A stretch of DNA of 64,000 nucleotides from the NCBI GenBank assembly GCA_964244725.1, contig CAXTJQ010000018.1, forward strand, positions 8,712-72,711. Direction: 5' to 3'. How positions within the stretch are numbered: the first letter of the stretch is position 1; each line of letters opens with the position of its first letter. Shown one piece after another: positions 27,389 through 36,966 of the stretch. The stretch is from Kumtagia sp964244725 (GTDB taxonomy: Bacteria; Pseudomonadota; Alphaproteobacteria; Rhizobiales; Rhizobiaceae). The notes under the pieces were generated by a model that worked only from the letters and a program-made list of their open reading frames with translations, did not search any database and was not told the DNA's origin. Made by a program: the position numbers and the translations under genes.

Positions 27389-28504
27389 TCAACGTGTCGT
27401 CTTCGAATATGCTTCGCGCCGGTACGCCCCCTTCGTACCGCGCCAGTGGGCGGCGGCGAAGCCCAGCACGATCAGAGCCATGGCTTGATGCGTCAGCGCC
27501 GCGTCCAGCGGGACCTGCATGACAAGGGTCATGATGCCGACCAGGGCTTGCGCGCAGACGAGTCCGGCGAAAATGATGGCGCGTCTGGCATGCCTCGTAC
27601 CCGGCATAACGCGAACGGTCCGCGACATCTGCCACAGCGCGGCGGCGAGGACGATGTAGGCGCCGAGCCGATGGATGAACTGCACGGTCTTCGGGTTCTC
27701 GAACAGGTTGCGCCAGGCCGGGTCGATGACGAACAGGTCGCCTGGGATCAGGCTGCCGTCCATCAGAGGCCAGGTGTTGTAGCTCATTCCGGCGTCGAGG
27801 CCGGCGACAAGTCCTCCGAGATAGATCTGGAACAGCACGAGCAGCACCATGATGCCGGCGAGGCGCTGGATCCCATGGCCCGCCGGGGCTTCGTCGTAAT
27901 TCGCCAATCCCCGCGCGACGGTCATCGTCGCGGCGATGATCGCGGCGGCGAGCGTCAGGTGGGTCGCCAGCCGGTACTGGCTGACATCGACGCGGTCGAC
28001 CAGGCCGGACGCGACCATCCACCAGCCGATCGCGCCCTGGAGGCCGCCGAGGAACAGAATGCCCAAGACCTTCGGCAAGACGGCTTTCTCGATCCGCCGC
28101 GTGGCCCAGAAGAACGCGAGCGGCAGGGCAAAGAGGATGCCGACGCCGCGCGCCAGGAACCGGTGCGCCCACTCCCACCAGAAAATGCCCTTGAAGGCTT
28201 CGAGGGTCATGCCCTTGTTGATCGTCTCATATTCGGGAATCTGCTGATATTTCGAGAACTCTTCCTGCCAAGCCTCGTCGTTAAGCGGCGGCACGACGCC
28301 GTGGATCGGCTTCCATTCGGTGATCGACAGGCCCGAATCCGTGAGCCGCGTCGCGCCGCCGACCAGCACCAAGGCGAACAATGCCAGTAAAACCAGGTAG
28401 AGCCACGCCCGGACGGCCGCGCGATTGCGCGCGACGCGATCCGGCAGGATCACCGTGCTTCGTGTTTCGGTCAGGACTGCCACAGGTTTATCCAACGCCG
28501 TCAT
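27389..28504 (-). CDS. ctaA: Heme A synthase (COX15/CtaA)
   Basis: Membrane enzyme oxidising heme O to heme A for aa3-type cytochrome oxidase. The 371 residues have eight hydrophobic segments and conserved histidines in WWEWAHRFLAR, ATHLTLA, FIHRLGAY and LTHQAMAL. GLSITEWKPIHGVVPPLN near the N-terminus is a family signature. ATG at 28502-28504 is chosen; a GTG-type upstream extension to 28687 lacks family support. It implies a cytochrome c oxidase elsewhere in the genome. Divergent from the DUF2842 gene. Confidence 0.95.
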   Translation of the reverse strand: MTALDKPVAVLTETRSTVILPDRVARNRAAVRAWLYLVLLALFALVLVGGATRLTDSGLSITEWKPIHGVVPPLNDEAWQEEFSKYQQIPEYETINKGMTLEAFKGIFWWEWAHRFLARGVGILFALPLAFFWATRRIEKAVLPKVLGILFLGGLQGAIGWWMVASGLVDRVDVSQYRLATHLTLAAAIIAATMTVARGLANYDEAPAGHGIQRLAGIMVLLVLFQIYLGGLVAGLDAGMSYNTWPLMDGSLIPGDLFVIDPAWRNLFENPKTVQFIHRLGAYIVLAAALWQMSRTVRVMPGTRHARRAIIFAGLVCAQALVGIMTLVMQVPLDAALTHQAMALIVLGFAAAHWRGTKGAYRREAYSKTTR

Positions 28505-28643
28505 TGCGGCGTGGTGGTGGACCTGCTTGGCTATGCTTGCAAGCGCGGCGCGCGCGACACGCCGTCGCGTCATATCGCGACGGCGCGCAGGCAGTTGCAT
28601 GCCGGCCCGCTTGCGCCTATGCGCGCTGCATGAGGACATGGCC

Positions 28644-28862
28644 ATGCCGATCCGCCTGAAGAAGCTCATCGGAACGGTGCTGCTCATCGTTCTCGTCGTG
28701 GTCTACGCCATGCTGGCGACCTTGATCGCGGTCGCGCAGCTTTCGCAATCCGGCCCGCTCGTCCACCTCGCCTTCTTCCTGGTCAGCGGATTGCTGTGGA
28801 TCCTGCCGGCGATGGCGATCATCAAGTGGATGGTGTCGGAGCCGCGTTCGACGCGGACCTAG
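28644..28862 (+). CDS. DUF2842 small membrane protein
   Basis: Protein of 72 residues with two transmembrane helices (IGTVLLIVLVVVYAMLATLI and a second around FFLVSGLLWILPAMAI) and a basic N-terminus, as in the alphaproteobacterial DUF2842 family. GAGGAC upstream of the ATG at 28644 supports this start over ATG 28638. Its last 4 bases overlap the stop of the convergent deacetylase gene. It is divergent from ctaA, a frequent neighbour. Function unknown. Confidence 0.85.
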   Translation: MPIRLKKLIGTVLLIVLVVVYAMLATLIAVAQLSQSGPLVHLAFFLVSGLLWILPAMAIIKWMVSEPRSTRT

Positions 28863-29917
28863 ACGGTCACGATCATCTTGCCGGCGTTGGCGAGCGGCGT
28901 CGTGACGCCCGACAGCATCGTGCGGATATGCGCGACGCGCTGGTAGCGGCCGTTGATCGAAATGCGCGGCAGCGCATGGACGTGCGGCCGATGTCCCGCC
29001 TGCAGCACGCCGTGCCGCGTGGTCACCGCCGAGGCGAAGCCCTCTTCCCTGGCGATCTCGACCTCGCGGCAGCCGACCGCCCGCGCCGAGCCATAGGGAT
29101 AAGCGAGATGGCGCGGCCTCATGCCGAGCTTTCGCTCGATGATGTCGGCCGCGTCGGCGATCTCGCGGCGTGCGTCCTCAGCCTCCAGCCGCCGCAGCAC
29201 GAAATGGTTGACCGTATGCGCGCCGATGGTGACCAGCGGATTTTCCGCCATCCGCGCGATCTCGTCCCAGTCCATCAGCGTATCGCGGCGCGGTCCGTCG
29301 GGGTCGACGCCATGCGCGGCGGCGAGCGCCGAAAGCACCGCGTGGCGGTCCTGTTCGGACACGGTCCGCGCGAAATAGTCGTGCAGCCAGGCATTGGCGG
29401 CGAACTTGCGCGGCGCGGTCGAGCAGTCGAGCACGATCCCGCCGGTCGGCGTCGCCACCTCGACCTTGGCGTTGCGCGCGACGATCTGCTCGACGACATG
29501 CCACCAGAGATAGGCGGCGCCCTCGACCAGCGCCGGCGCGACGTAGACGGCGATCGGCGCGCGATGCCTGTCGAGCACCGGCAGCGCCTCGGTCAGGTTG
29601 TCGCGATAGCCGTCGTCGGCGGTGATCGCCGCGAACCGTTGGCCGGCGCCCGGGGTCTGCAGGCGTGAAACGGCTTCGTCCATGCTGACGAAGCGATAGC
29701 CATCCGCCTTCATCCCTGAAATCAGCCGGTCGAGGAAATGCGGCGTTATCGCCAGATGGCGGTTGACGCCGTTGGCGGGACAAGGGCTGGCGGTGACGCG
29801 GTGCAGCATCAGGATCGCGCCGACGCCGCCGACGAGCGGCCGCGCCAACGGCGCAAGCCCCGTGAACCTGGCAAGATTGAGGGCCAGCTTGCGGATGGCC
29901 TCTCCCCCGTCGAGCAT
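28859..29917 (-). CDS. Polysaccharide deacetylase family protein
   Basis: NodB-homology carbohydrate esterase of 352 residues. The fold starts with ILMLHRV and shows FAAITADDGYRDNL (the usual TFDDG appears as TADDGY), the metal His pair in IGAHTVNH and the later AYPYGSARAVG. This is the first gene of a polysaccharide locus but is on the opposite strand, divergent from the CelD-like gene 89 bp away. Substrate, likely an N-acetylated surface glycan, is inferred from context. Confidence 0.9.
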   Translation of the reverse strand: MLDGGEAIRKLALNLARFTGLAPLARPLVGGVGAILMLHRVTASPCPANGVNRHLAITPHFLDRLISGMKADGYRFVSMDEAVSRLQTPGAGQRFAAITADDGYRDNLTEALPVLDRHRAPIAVYVAPALVEGAAYLWWHVVEQIVARNAKVEVATPTGGIVLDCSTAPRKFAANAWLHDYFARTVSEQDRHAVLSALAAAHGVDPDGPRRDTLMDWDEIARMAENPLVTIGAHTVNHFVLRRLEAEDARREIADAADIIERKLGMRPRHLAYPYGSARAVGCREVEIAREEGFASAVTTRHGVLQAGHRPHVHALPRISINGRYQRVAHIRTMLSGVTTPLANAGKMIVTV

Positions 29918-30006
29918 TCATTCACCTTTTTCGGCTAGGCTTGCTTCGTTCCGAACGTCGCGACGCGGAGCCTAGATCGCCATGCTTACGCGCGAAGGAT
30001 TGAAGG

Positions 30007-31233
30007 ATGGTTGACGCAACGGCCGCCAACGACGCCGTCCGACCCATCGAGCGGAAGGCCGGTCGACGCGAGGCGACGCCGTTCGAGTTGCGCGTCGAGC
30101 GAGCGACCCCGCATTCGCTGACCGTTTACGATGCAACCGCCCGCGACGGCCTCCATGCGCCGGCTCAAGGTGCCGCATGGGTCGGCGCCTGGCTCGACGC
30201 CGTCCGGCCGGATGCCCTTTTCGCCACGATCCTCAGCGGCGGTCAGCCCGTCTTCGCACTGGCGCTCGAGGTTTCCCGCGAGGGGCCGTTCAAGGTCGCG
30301 CGCCTGCCCGGCGGGACCCATGCCAACGGCAATTTCCCGCCGAGCGACCCCGCATGGCTCGCCGGCGCCCCCGAGGCTTCGATCGTCGCGCTGATCGGCG
30401 CAATCCGCCGCGCCCGGCCCGACATCGACGTGCTGGCGCTCGAACGGCTGATGCCGGCGCTCGCCGGCGCCCGCAATCCGCTGCTCGCGCTTCCCTCGTC
30501 GCCCAGCCCCAACCCGTCGCTCGCGGTCGACCTCGCCGGCGGGTTCGAGGCGCTGATGGCGCGATCGAGTGGCAAGCGCAAGCGCAAGAAGCACCGGTCG
30601 CAGACGCGCAAGTTCGAGGCGGCCGGCGGCTTTCGCCGCATCGAAGCCTGCTCGCCGCAAGAGGTGGACCGGGTCCTCGACGCATTCTTCGCCATGAAGG
30701 CCGTGCGCTTCGAGCAGGCCGGCATCGCCAACGTCTTCGGAGACGCGAAGGTCCAGGCGTTCTTCCGCAGGCTTTTCACCGACGCCTTGCCGCTTTCGCC
30801 GAAACCCTTCGTGCTGCATGCGCTCGAGGTCGGTGGCACGCTGCGCGCCATCACCGGGTCGAGCCGCCTGCCCGACCGCCTCGTCTGCGAGTTCGGCGCG
30901 ATCGTCGAGGACGAGCTTTCGCATGCGAGCCCCGGCGACTTCCTGTTCTTCGACAACATCATGGAGGCAAGTGCCCAAAACCTCGCGGTCTACGATTTCA
31001 GCGTCGGCGACGAGCTCTACAAGCGCCTGTGGTGCGATATCGAGACGCGCCACGCCGATGTCCTCGTGCCGCTGTCGCGCCAGGGGCGGCTCCTCGTGGC
31101 CGGACTGCGCGCGCTTGCCGGCGTCAAGACCTGGGTCAAGCGCAACCGGCGGCTCTGGGCCGCCGTCAAGGCCGTGCGCAAGCGCGCCGCCGGCAAGCCC
31201 GCCACCGCCATCTCCGAAGCCGCCGATGACTGA
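30007..31233 (+). CDS. GNAT family acyltransferase, CelD/BcsL-like
   Basis: Protein of 408 residues with a C-terminal Acetyltransf_6 domain, as in CelD-like proteins of polysaccharide clusters. Characteristic is the basic SSGKRKRKKHRSQTRKFE stretch followed by the acyltransferase core (FFAMKAVRFEQAGIANVFG) and ASPGDFLFFDNIMEA. No membrane segment. It probably acylates a sugar or lipid precursor of the local exopolysaccharide; the acceptor is not known. It converges on the Wzc-like gene. Confidence 0.85.
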   Translation: MVDATAANDAVRPIERKAGRREATPFELRVERATPHSLTVYDATARDGLHAPAQGAAWVGAWLDAVRPDALFATILSGGQPVFALALEVSREGPFKVARLPGGTHANGNFPPSDPAWLAGAPEASIVALIGAIRRARPDIDVLALERLMPALAGARNPLLALPSSPSPNPSLAVDLAGGFEALMARSSGKRKRKKHRSQTRKFEAAGGFRRIEACSPQEVDRVLDAFFAMKAVRFEQAGIANVFGDAKVQAFFRRLFTDALPLSPKPFVLHALEVGGTLRAITGSSRLPDRLVCEFGAIVEDELSHASPGDFLFFDNIMEASAQNLAVYDFSVGDELYKRLWCDIETRHADVLVPLSRQGRLLVAGLRALAGVKTWVKRNRRLWAAVKAVRKRAAGKPATAISEAADD

Positions 31234-31272
31234 CGGCGTCGTCGGCCTGCGCCGACCCTCCCGCCATGGCTG

Positions 31273-33360
31273 TCAGGCGGCCGTCCGATCCTGGACCGTC
31301 GAATAGGTATTGTCGTTCGGCGTCACCAGCGTCAGCCCCTCGTAGCCGTTCGACGCCAGATCGTCGCGCGCCGCAATCACGTCGGCGCTCGGCTCGATCA
31401 CGCTGACCAGCACCTCCGTACCGATGGCGACCAGCTGCCGGATGCCATCGGCGGTCGCGGGCCCGCATTCGATGATCAGAACGTCGTAGGCGGTGCTTAG
31501 CGTATCGATGATGATCGGCAGCCGGTCGACGGCGCTCATCGCCTTGACCGGATCGGCCGAACCCACCGGGATCACATGGCAATCCGAGTAGCGGTCGACG
31601 TGGATCACGTCCGTGAAATCGGCCTCGGAAGCGAGCAGGTCGGTGATGCCGGGCGCCGTTTCGCCGTCGAGCATCGGCGTCGAGGCCGCGCCCATCGCCG
31701 TCAGGTCGATCAGCAGCACCCGCAGACCGGAATCGGCGACTTCGCGCGCCACCATCACGGCGCTGGCGGCCGCCTCGTCGCCCTCGGGCGAGACGAAAAG
31801 CGCCCGCGAGGCGCCCCCCGACATCAGCATGCGCGCGGCTTCCTGCGCGCCGATCTCGCCGAAGCGGGAGGGCGACCTTCTTTCCGCCGCCGCGGCCGGC
31901 GCAAGCGGCGCGATTTCTGGCATGCGGACCTGCTCGACCGGCTCGAACCGTGCGCCGTACGCCGCCCGCATCGCGCGGCCGGAGAACAGTTCGCGCATCA
32001 GCGTCGCGATTCCCATGACCAGCAGCGACGCCGCCAACGCCGCGCCGACGATCGGGAAAACCTTCGGGAAATACGGCTCCAGCGGCGTCACCGCGCGGGA
32101 AAATACGCGCGCGTCGGCCGGCAGGTAATTGCCGTCGCGGCGCGAGGCGGCTTCGCGGTAGCGGGTCATGTAGGATTCGAGCAGGTCGCGCTGCGCGGCG
32201 GCTTCGCGATCGAGCGCCCGCAACTCGACTTCCTTCTCGCCGACGCGCGACGATTCGGCCTTGAGCCGGTTCAGGTCCGAGACCAGCTGCTGCTCGCGCA
32301 GATTGGCTGATTTGGACGCGTTGCCAAGCCCTTGCAGCACTTTCTGCGCCTCGGCGGCGACCTGGCGGTCGAGATCGACCAACTGCGATTTCATCGCGCG
32401 GATGCGCGGGTGGTTGTCGAGCAGCGTGGTCGACAGATCGGCGAGGTCGGCCCTGAGCTGGACCTGGCGCTCGCGCAGCCGCTGGATGAGTTGCGAGGAG
32501 ATCACATCCGGAAACGAGTCGAGCGAGCCGCCGTTCCTCAGCGCGAGCCGCACGCTTTCGGCATTCGCCTCAGCCGCCGCGCGGTTGGCGCGCACCCGCG
32601 ACAGTTCGGTCGAAAGCTCGGAAAGCTGCTGCGTCGAAAGCGCCGAATTGTTCTGGCCGAGCGGCAGGTCCGACTGCGACCGGAACGCCGCGACCTTCTC
32701 TTCCGCGGCCTTCACCTTGTCGGCGAGTCCCTTGATCTCCGGCTCCAACCAGTCGGTCGCGTCGGCGTTGGACGACTGCTTGGCGTCGCGGCTGACCGCG
32801 AGATAGGCATCGGCAATGGCGTTCGGAACGTCGGCCGCGAGTTTCGGATCCTCGGACTTGAAGTTGATGACGATGACGCGCGACTTTTCCACCCGAAAGA
32901 CGTTCAGCTTTTGGCGGAACGCCGTCAGGATGCGCTCCTCGGCGGGGACCTCGGCGGGGTCGGCCTTGAGGCCGCCGAGCACGAGAAAGCGCCCGAAGGC
33001 CGAAAGGCCGGCCGCCTCGTCGAACTCCGGCAGGCTCGCGAGGTCAAACTTGCGGGCGACCTGCTTGAGAATGTCGGTCGAGGTGATGATCTCGACCTGG
33101 CTGGTCACGCCTTCCTCGTCGAGCAACGCGCGGTCGCTATCGGCGTCGCCCTGCGCGCGGGTAAAGACGGATTCGCGCGTCTCGATCAGCAGTCGCGTCT
33201 CGGCCTCGTATTTGCGCGTCGCCAGCGACGCCAGGATAAAGGCGAGCGCGGCAACGCCCACCGCGACGAGGGCGATGCGTTTCCAGTCCCGCGCGAGACT
33301 GCCGAACAGCTTGCCAAGATCGACATCGACATCGCGGGCCGTGTTGTTCACGAAAGACAT
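31273..33360 (-). CDS. Wzc/ExoP-like polysaccharide co-polymerase with degenerate kinase domain
   Basis: Inner-membrane chain-length determinant of 695 residues. The N-terminal Wzz domain has a transmembrane helix at about 32-52, a long coiled-coil periplasmic part (about 170-410) and a second helix near 440-460 (PIVGAALAASLLVMG). The cytoplasmic C-terminus has the shape of a BY-kinase (RVLLIDLTAMG, then YDVLIIECGPA), but the expected Walker A GKS/T is replaced by SPEGDEAAAS and there is no terminal tyrosine cluster. ATP binding and autophosphorylation therefore look unlikely. Divergent from the Wza-like gene 248 bp away. Confidence 0.88.
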   Translation of the reverse strand: MSFVNNTARDVDVDLGKLFGSLARDWKRIALVAVGVAALAFILASLATRKYEAETRLLIETRESVFTRAQGDADSDRALLDEEGVTSQVEIITSTDILKQVARKFDLASLPEFDEAAGLSAFGRFLVLGGLKADPAEVPAEERILTAFRQKLNVFRVEKSRVIVINFKSEDPKLAADVPNAIADAYLAVSRDAKQSSNADATDWLEPEIKGLADKVKAAEEKVAAFRSQSDLPLGQNNSALSTQQLSELSTELSRVRANRAAAEANAESVRLALRNGGSLDSFPDVISSQLIQRLRERQVQLRADLADLSTTLLDNHPRIRAMKSQLVDLDRQVAAEAQKVLQGLGNASKSANLREQQLVSDLNRLKAESSRVGEKEVELRALDREAAAQRDLLESYMTRYREAASRRDGNYLPADARVFSRAVTPLEPYFPKVFPIVGAALAASLLVMGIATLMRELFSGRAMRAAYGARFEPVEQVRMPEIAPLAPAAAAERRSPSRFGEIGAQEAARMLMSGGASRALFVSPEGDEAAASAVMVAREVADSGLRVLLIDLTAMGAASTPMLDGETAPGITDLLASEADFTDVIHVDRYSDCHVIPVGSADPVKAMSAVDRLPIIIDTLSTAYDVLIIECGPATADGIRQLVAIGTEVLVSVIEPSADVIAARDDLASNGYEGLTLVTPNDNTYSTVQDRTAA

Positions 33361-33608
33361 ACGCCTACTCCGACTCTACGTGAGCCAGAGCGTAAACAAC
33401 TATGGTAACTCAGCCGTTAATACGGGCGACGGTTGGTGCCTGCGAACGGGATTGCCAGCGGCGGAATGTTGGCCAGGCATTCTGGACCTCGACGACTCCC
33501 CAGGACGGGTCGACCGCGGCCTTTACGCGAAATTAACCCTAACCATTCGATAAGGATGCTCGTTCGAACACGCCAGTCCACCGGCGATCATCGAGGGCTT
33601 TCGGCTTC

Positions 33609-34172
33609 ATGAAGACCTGGTCACCACTCCTGCCCGCGCTCGCGATGGCGCTCGCCGTCGGCGGGTGCTCCGGCTACCGGCCCGCGCCCGCCGCGTTCCA
33701 TGCGGCCCTCAACCAGCCCTATCAGCTCGGCGCGGGGGACAAGGTCCGCGTCACCGTGTTCGAGCAGGAGAGCCTGACCAACACCTACAGCGTCGATCCC
33801 TCCGGCTACATCGCCTTCCCGCTGATCGGCGCGGTCCCTGCCCGCGGCCACACCGCCCAGCAGCTGGAGGCCGAGCTCGCCACCAGGCTCCGCGCGGGCT
33901 ATCTTCGCGATCCCGACGTGTCGGTCGAGATCGACACGTATCGTCCGATCTTCGTCATGGGCGAGGTCGGCGCCGCCGGGCAGTACGCCTATGTCCCGGG
34001 CCTCACCATCCAGAAGGCGGTGGCGATGGCGGGCGGCTTCTCGCCGCGCGCCAACCAGGACAGCGTCGACATCACGCGCGACATCGCCGGCAAGGTCATG
34101 ACCGGCCGCGTGGTGACCTCCGATCCGCTCCTGCCGGGCGACACGATCTACATCCGCGAACGCCTGTTCTGA
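33609..34172 (+). CDS. Polysaccharide export lipoprotein, Wza/OtnA family
   Basis: Outer-membrane polysaccharide export protein of 187 residues. A lipoprotein signal ends in the lipobox VGGCSG. The Poly_export domain begins YQLGAGDKVRVTVFEQ and is followed by a SLBB-type segment (FVMGEVGAAGQYAYVPGLTI). It is shorter than E. coli Wza, as usual for alphaproteobacterial members. First gene of a plus-strand run with the glycosyltransferase, initiating transferase and polymerase. Confidence 0.93.
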   Translation: MKTWSPLLPALAMALAVGGCSGYRPAPAAFHAALNQPYQLGAGDKVRVTVFEQESLTNTYSVDPSGYIAFPLIGAVPARGHTAQQLEAELATRLRAGYLRDPDVSVEIDTYRPIFVMGEVGAAGQYAYVPGLTIQKAVAMAGGFSPRANQDSVDITRDIAGKVMTGRVVTSDPLLPGDTIYIRERLF

Positions 34173-34190
34173 TCTCGGCGCGGTTCGGCG

Positions 34191-35321
34191 GTGACCAGAC
34201 GCTTGCGGATCGTGCATTGTTTTCGCTCGCCCGTCGGCGGCATCTTCCGCCACGTGCGCGATCTCACGGCCGCGCAGGTCGCGTCGGGCCACCAGGTCGG
34301 CATCGTCTGCGATTCGGAAACCGGCGGCGCATTCGAGGAGAAGCTCTTCGCCGCGCTTGCCGACAAACTGGCGCTCGGCATCCATCGCACGCCGATGCAG
34401 CGCCATATCGGCCCGGGCGACATCGCCGCCGCGTGGCGCACCTTCGGCATCATCAAGGGATTGCAGCCGGACATTCTGCACGGGCACGGCGCCAAGGGTG
34501 GCGTCTACGCCCGTTTGTTCGGCTCGCTGTTGCGGGTCTTCAGGTATCGCGTAGCCCGCCTCTATTCGCCGCATGGCGGCAGCCTGCACTATGACGAAAA
34601 CACGCCGACCGGAAAAATCTTCTTCCTGCTCGAGCGCGTCATGGGCGCCTTCACCGACCATCTCCTGTTCGTGTCGGACTACGAGCGCATCACCTACCGC
34701 CGCAAGGTGGGCGATCCGCCGGCGCCCAACAGCCTGGTCTACAACGGCCTGAATGCAGCTGAATTCGAACCCGTGGCTTTGGCCGACGCCGCAGCCGACT
34801 TTCTCTATATCGGCATGATGCGCGACCTGAAAGGACCCGATCTCTTCATCGACGCGCTGGCGCGGATAGAATCGAAACTTGGCCGCAAGGTCTCGGCAGT
34901 CATGGTCGGCGCCGGCGACGACCTGCCCAAATATCGCGCCCAGGCGGCGCGCCTCGGCCTGTCCGACCACATGACCTTTCTCGCGCCGCTACCGGCGCGC
35001 GAGGCGTTCGCGCTCGGCCGCATCATCGTCGTTCCGTCGCGCGCCGAGGCCATGCCCTATATCGTGCTGGAGGCGCTGGCGGCAGGCAAGCCGATGGTGG
35101 CGACATCGGTCGGCGGCATTCCCGAAATTCTCGGACCCGATTCTCCGGCCCTCGTCGCGCCCGACAGCGGCGCATTGGCGGAGACGATGCTGTTCGCCTT
35201 CTCAGAGCCGGGCGCCTTCCAGGCGTCGATGCCCTCGGCCGCCGATCTCAAGGCGAGATTCGGCGCGGACGTCATGGCGCGTAGGATCGAGGACGCCTAC
35301 CACGCGGCGCTCGCCAGTTGA
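34191..35321 (+). CDS. GT4 family glycosyltransferase
   Basis: GT-B-fold glycosyltransferase of 376 residues. The N-terminal Gly-rich loop is FRSPVGGIFRHV, and the C-terminal nucleotide-sugar domain has YIGMMRDLKGPDLFIDAL and the retaining-GT4 EAMPYIVLEALAAGKPMVATSVGGIPE motif. It starts at GTG 34191, 18 bp after the Wza-like gene, with no clear Shine-Dalgarno, so coupling is likely. Predicted to add a sugar to the lipid-linked repeat unit; donor and acceptor unknown. Confidence 0.92.
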   Translation: MTRRLRIVHCFRSPVGGIFRHVRDLTAAQVASGHQVGIVCDSETGGAFEEKLFAALADKLALGIHRTPMQRHIGPGDIAAAWRTFGIIKGLQPDILHGHGAKGGVYARLFGSLLRVFRYRVARLYSPHGGSLHYDENTPTGKIFFLLERVMGAFTDHLLFVSDYERITYRRKVGDPPAPNSLVYNGLNAAEFEPVALADAAADFLYIGMMRDLKGPDLFIDALARIESKLGRKVSAVMVGAGDDLPKYRAQAARLGLSDHMTFLAPLPAREAFALGRIIVVPSRAEAMPYIVLEALAAGKPMVATSVGGIPEILGPDSPALVAPDSGALAETMLFAFSEPGAFQASMPSAADLKARFGADVMARRIEDAYHAALAS

Positions 35322-35427
35322 CGCAAAATTGCGCGCGCGCGAGCCGCCATCACTCAATGTCGCGCCTGCATCGCAAGGGAATGTTAGCTCTGAAGGCCTA
35401 GGCTCGTTGCGATCCTGGGGTAGCCGC

Positions 35428-36966
35428 ATGTCCAATCACGATCCCGCGGAGCGCTTCTCCCTCGAAGCGGTCCGCAATTTCAGCGCCGACGACGAAGCCA
35501 AGGCGCCAAGGACGGCGCTGGGCAAGATCGCGCTGCAGGTCGCGTCGCAATATCGTCGCGACACCATGTCGCCGGTGATGGTCGCCGGGGTCATGCGGCT
35601 GGTCGAATTCGGCCTGCTGCTGGCGTCCGGCCTCATCATGCTGGGCATCCAGCTCGGCTTGGGCTTCAACCTTTTCTGGCACTATCCGCTGGTGATGCTG
35701 GGCGGTTCCCTTCTCGCCGTGATCGGCATGGAGATCGGCGACTGCTACCAGGTCCCGGCGCTGCTGCGTCCGACCCGCTACCTCCCGCGGATCGTCCTCG
35801 TCTGGACGGCCGTCTTCGCGCTGTTCGCCGGCGCGGGTTTCGCCTTCAAGGTTTCGGGCGACTTCTCGCGACTGCTGTTCGGATACTGGTTCGTCGCCGG
35901 CGCGCTGTCGATCGCGATCCTTCGGCTCGCCTCGGCGCGGCTGTTTCGCCGCTGGGCCCGCAACGGTCGCATGGAGCGCCGCGCGCTGATCGTCGGCGGC
36001 GGCAAGACGGCGGAGGGCCTGATCCGGTCGATCGAGCAGCAGCCCTACAACGACATCCGCATCTGCGGGATCTTCGACGACCGCGACGACAAGCGCTCGC
36101 CGCCGATCGTGGCGGGCTACCCCAAGCTCGGCAACATCGTCGAACTGATCGAATTCGCCCGCATCGCCCGCATCGACATGCTGATCGTGTCGCTGCCGAT
36201 CTCGGCCGAAAGCCGGGTCCTGTCCCTGCTCAAGAAATTGTGGGTGCTCCCGGTCGACATCCGGCTTTCAGCCCATTCCAACCAGCTGCAGTTCCGGCCG
36301 CGTTCCTATTCCTTCATCGGCTCGGTGCCGATGCTCGACATTTTCGACAAGCCGATCAACGATTGGGACTCGGTCGCAAAGCGGGCCTTCGACGTCGTCT
36401 TCAGCCTGATCGGCATCGTCGCCTTCTCGCCCGTGATGCTGGCGACAGCCATCGCCATCAAGCTCGACAGCAAGGGTCCGATCCTGTTCCGGCAGAAGCG
36501 CCACGGCTTCAACAACGAGGTGATCGACGTCTACAAATTCCGCTCGATGTACGCCGAGCAGTCCGACCCGACCGCGAAAAAGACGGTGACCAGGAACGAT
36601 CCGCGAGTGACGCGCGTCGGCCGCGTCATCCGCAAGACCTCGATCGACGAACTGCCGCAGTTCTTCAACGCGCTGTTCGGCAGCCTTTCGCTGGTCGGCC
36701 CGCGTCCGCACGCCGTCGCGGCGCAGTCGCACAATCTGCTCTACAACGAAGTCGTCGATGGCTATTTCGCCCGCCACCGCGTCAAGCCCGGGGTCACCGG
36801 CTGGGCGCAGATCAACGGCTGGCGCGGCGAGATGGACACCGACGAGAAGATCAGGATGCGCACCGAATACGACCTGTTCTACATCGAGAACTGGTCGCTG
36901 TGGTTCGACCTGAAGATCCTGATGCTGACGCCCCTGCGCCTGCTCGACACCGAGAACGCGTATTGA
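35428..36966 (+). CDS. Undecaprenyl-phosphate sugar phosphotransferase (WcaJ/ExoY type)
   Basis: Initiating transferase that places the first sugar phosphate on undecaprenyl phosphate. The 512 residues have four N-terminal transmembrane helices (roughly 50-160), a CoA-binding-like middle domain (ALIVGGGKTAEGLI) and the C-terminal bacterial sugar transferase domain with KRAFDVVFSLIGIV, GFNNEVIDVYKFRSM, and the SLVGPRPHAV and KPGVTGWAQINGWRGE motifs. Glucose as substrate is inferred from the WcaJ/PssY family. ATG at 35428. Its stop overlaps the proposed TTG start of the polymerase gene. Confidence 0.93.
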   Translation: MSNHDPAERFSLEAVRNFSADDEAKAPRTALGKIALQVASQYRRDTMSPVMVAGVMRLVEFGLLLASGLIMLGIQLGLGFNLFWHYPLVMLGGSLLAVIGMEIGDCYQVPALLRPTRYLPRIVLVWTAVFALFAGAGFAFKVSGDFSRLLFGYWFVAGALSIAILRLASARLFRRWARNGRMERRALIVGGGKTAEGLIRSIEQQPYNDIRICGIFDDRDDKRSPPIVAGYPKLGNIVELIEFARIARIDMLIVSLPISAESRVLSLLKKLWVLPVDIRLSAHSNQLQFRPRSYSFIGSVPMLDIFDKPINDWDSVAKRAFDVVFSLIGIVAFSPVMLATAIAIKLDSKGPILFRQKRHGFNNEVIDVYKFRSMYAEQSDPTAKKTVTRNDPRVTRVGRVIRKTSIDELPQFFNALFGSLSLVGPRPHAVAAQSHNLLYNEVVDGYFARHRVKPGVTGWAQINGWRGEMDTDEKIRMRTEYDLFYIENWSLWFDLKILMLTPLRLLDTENAY

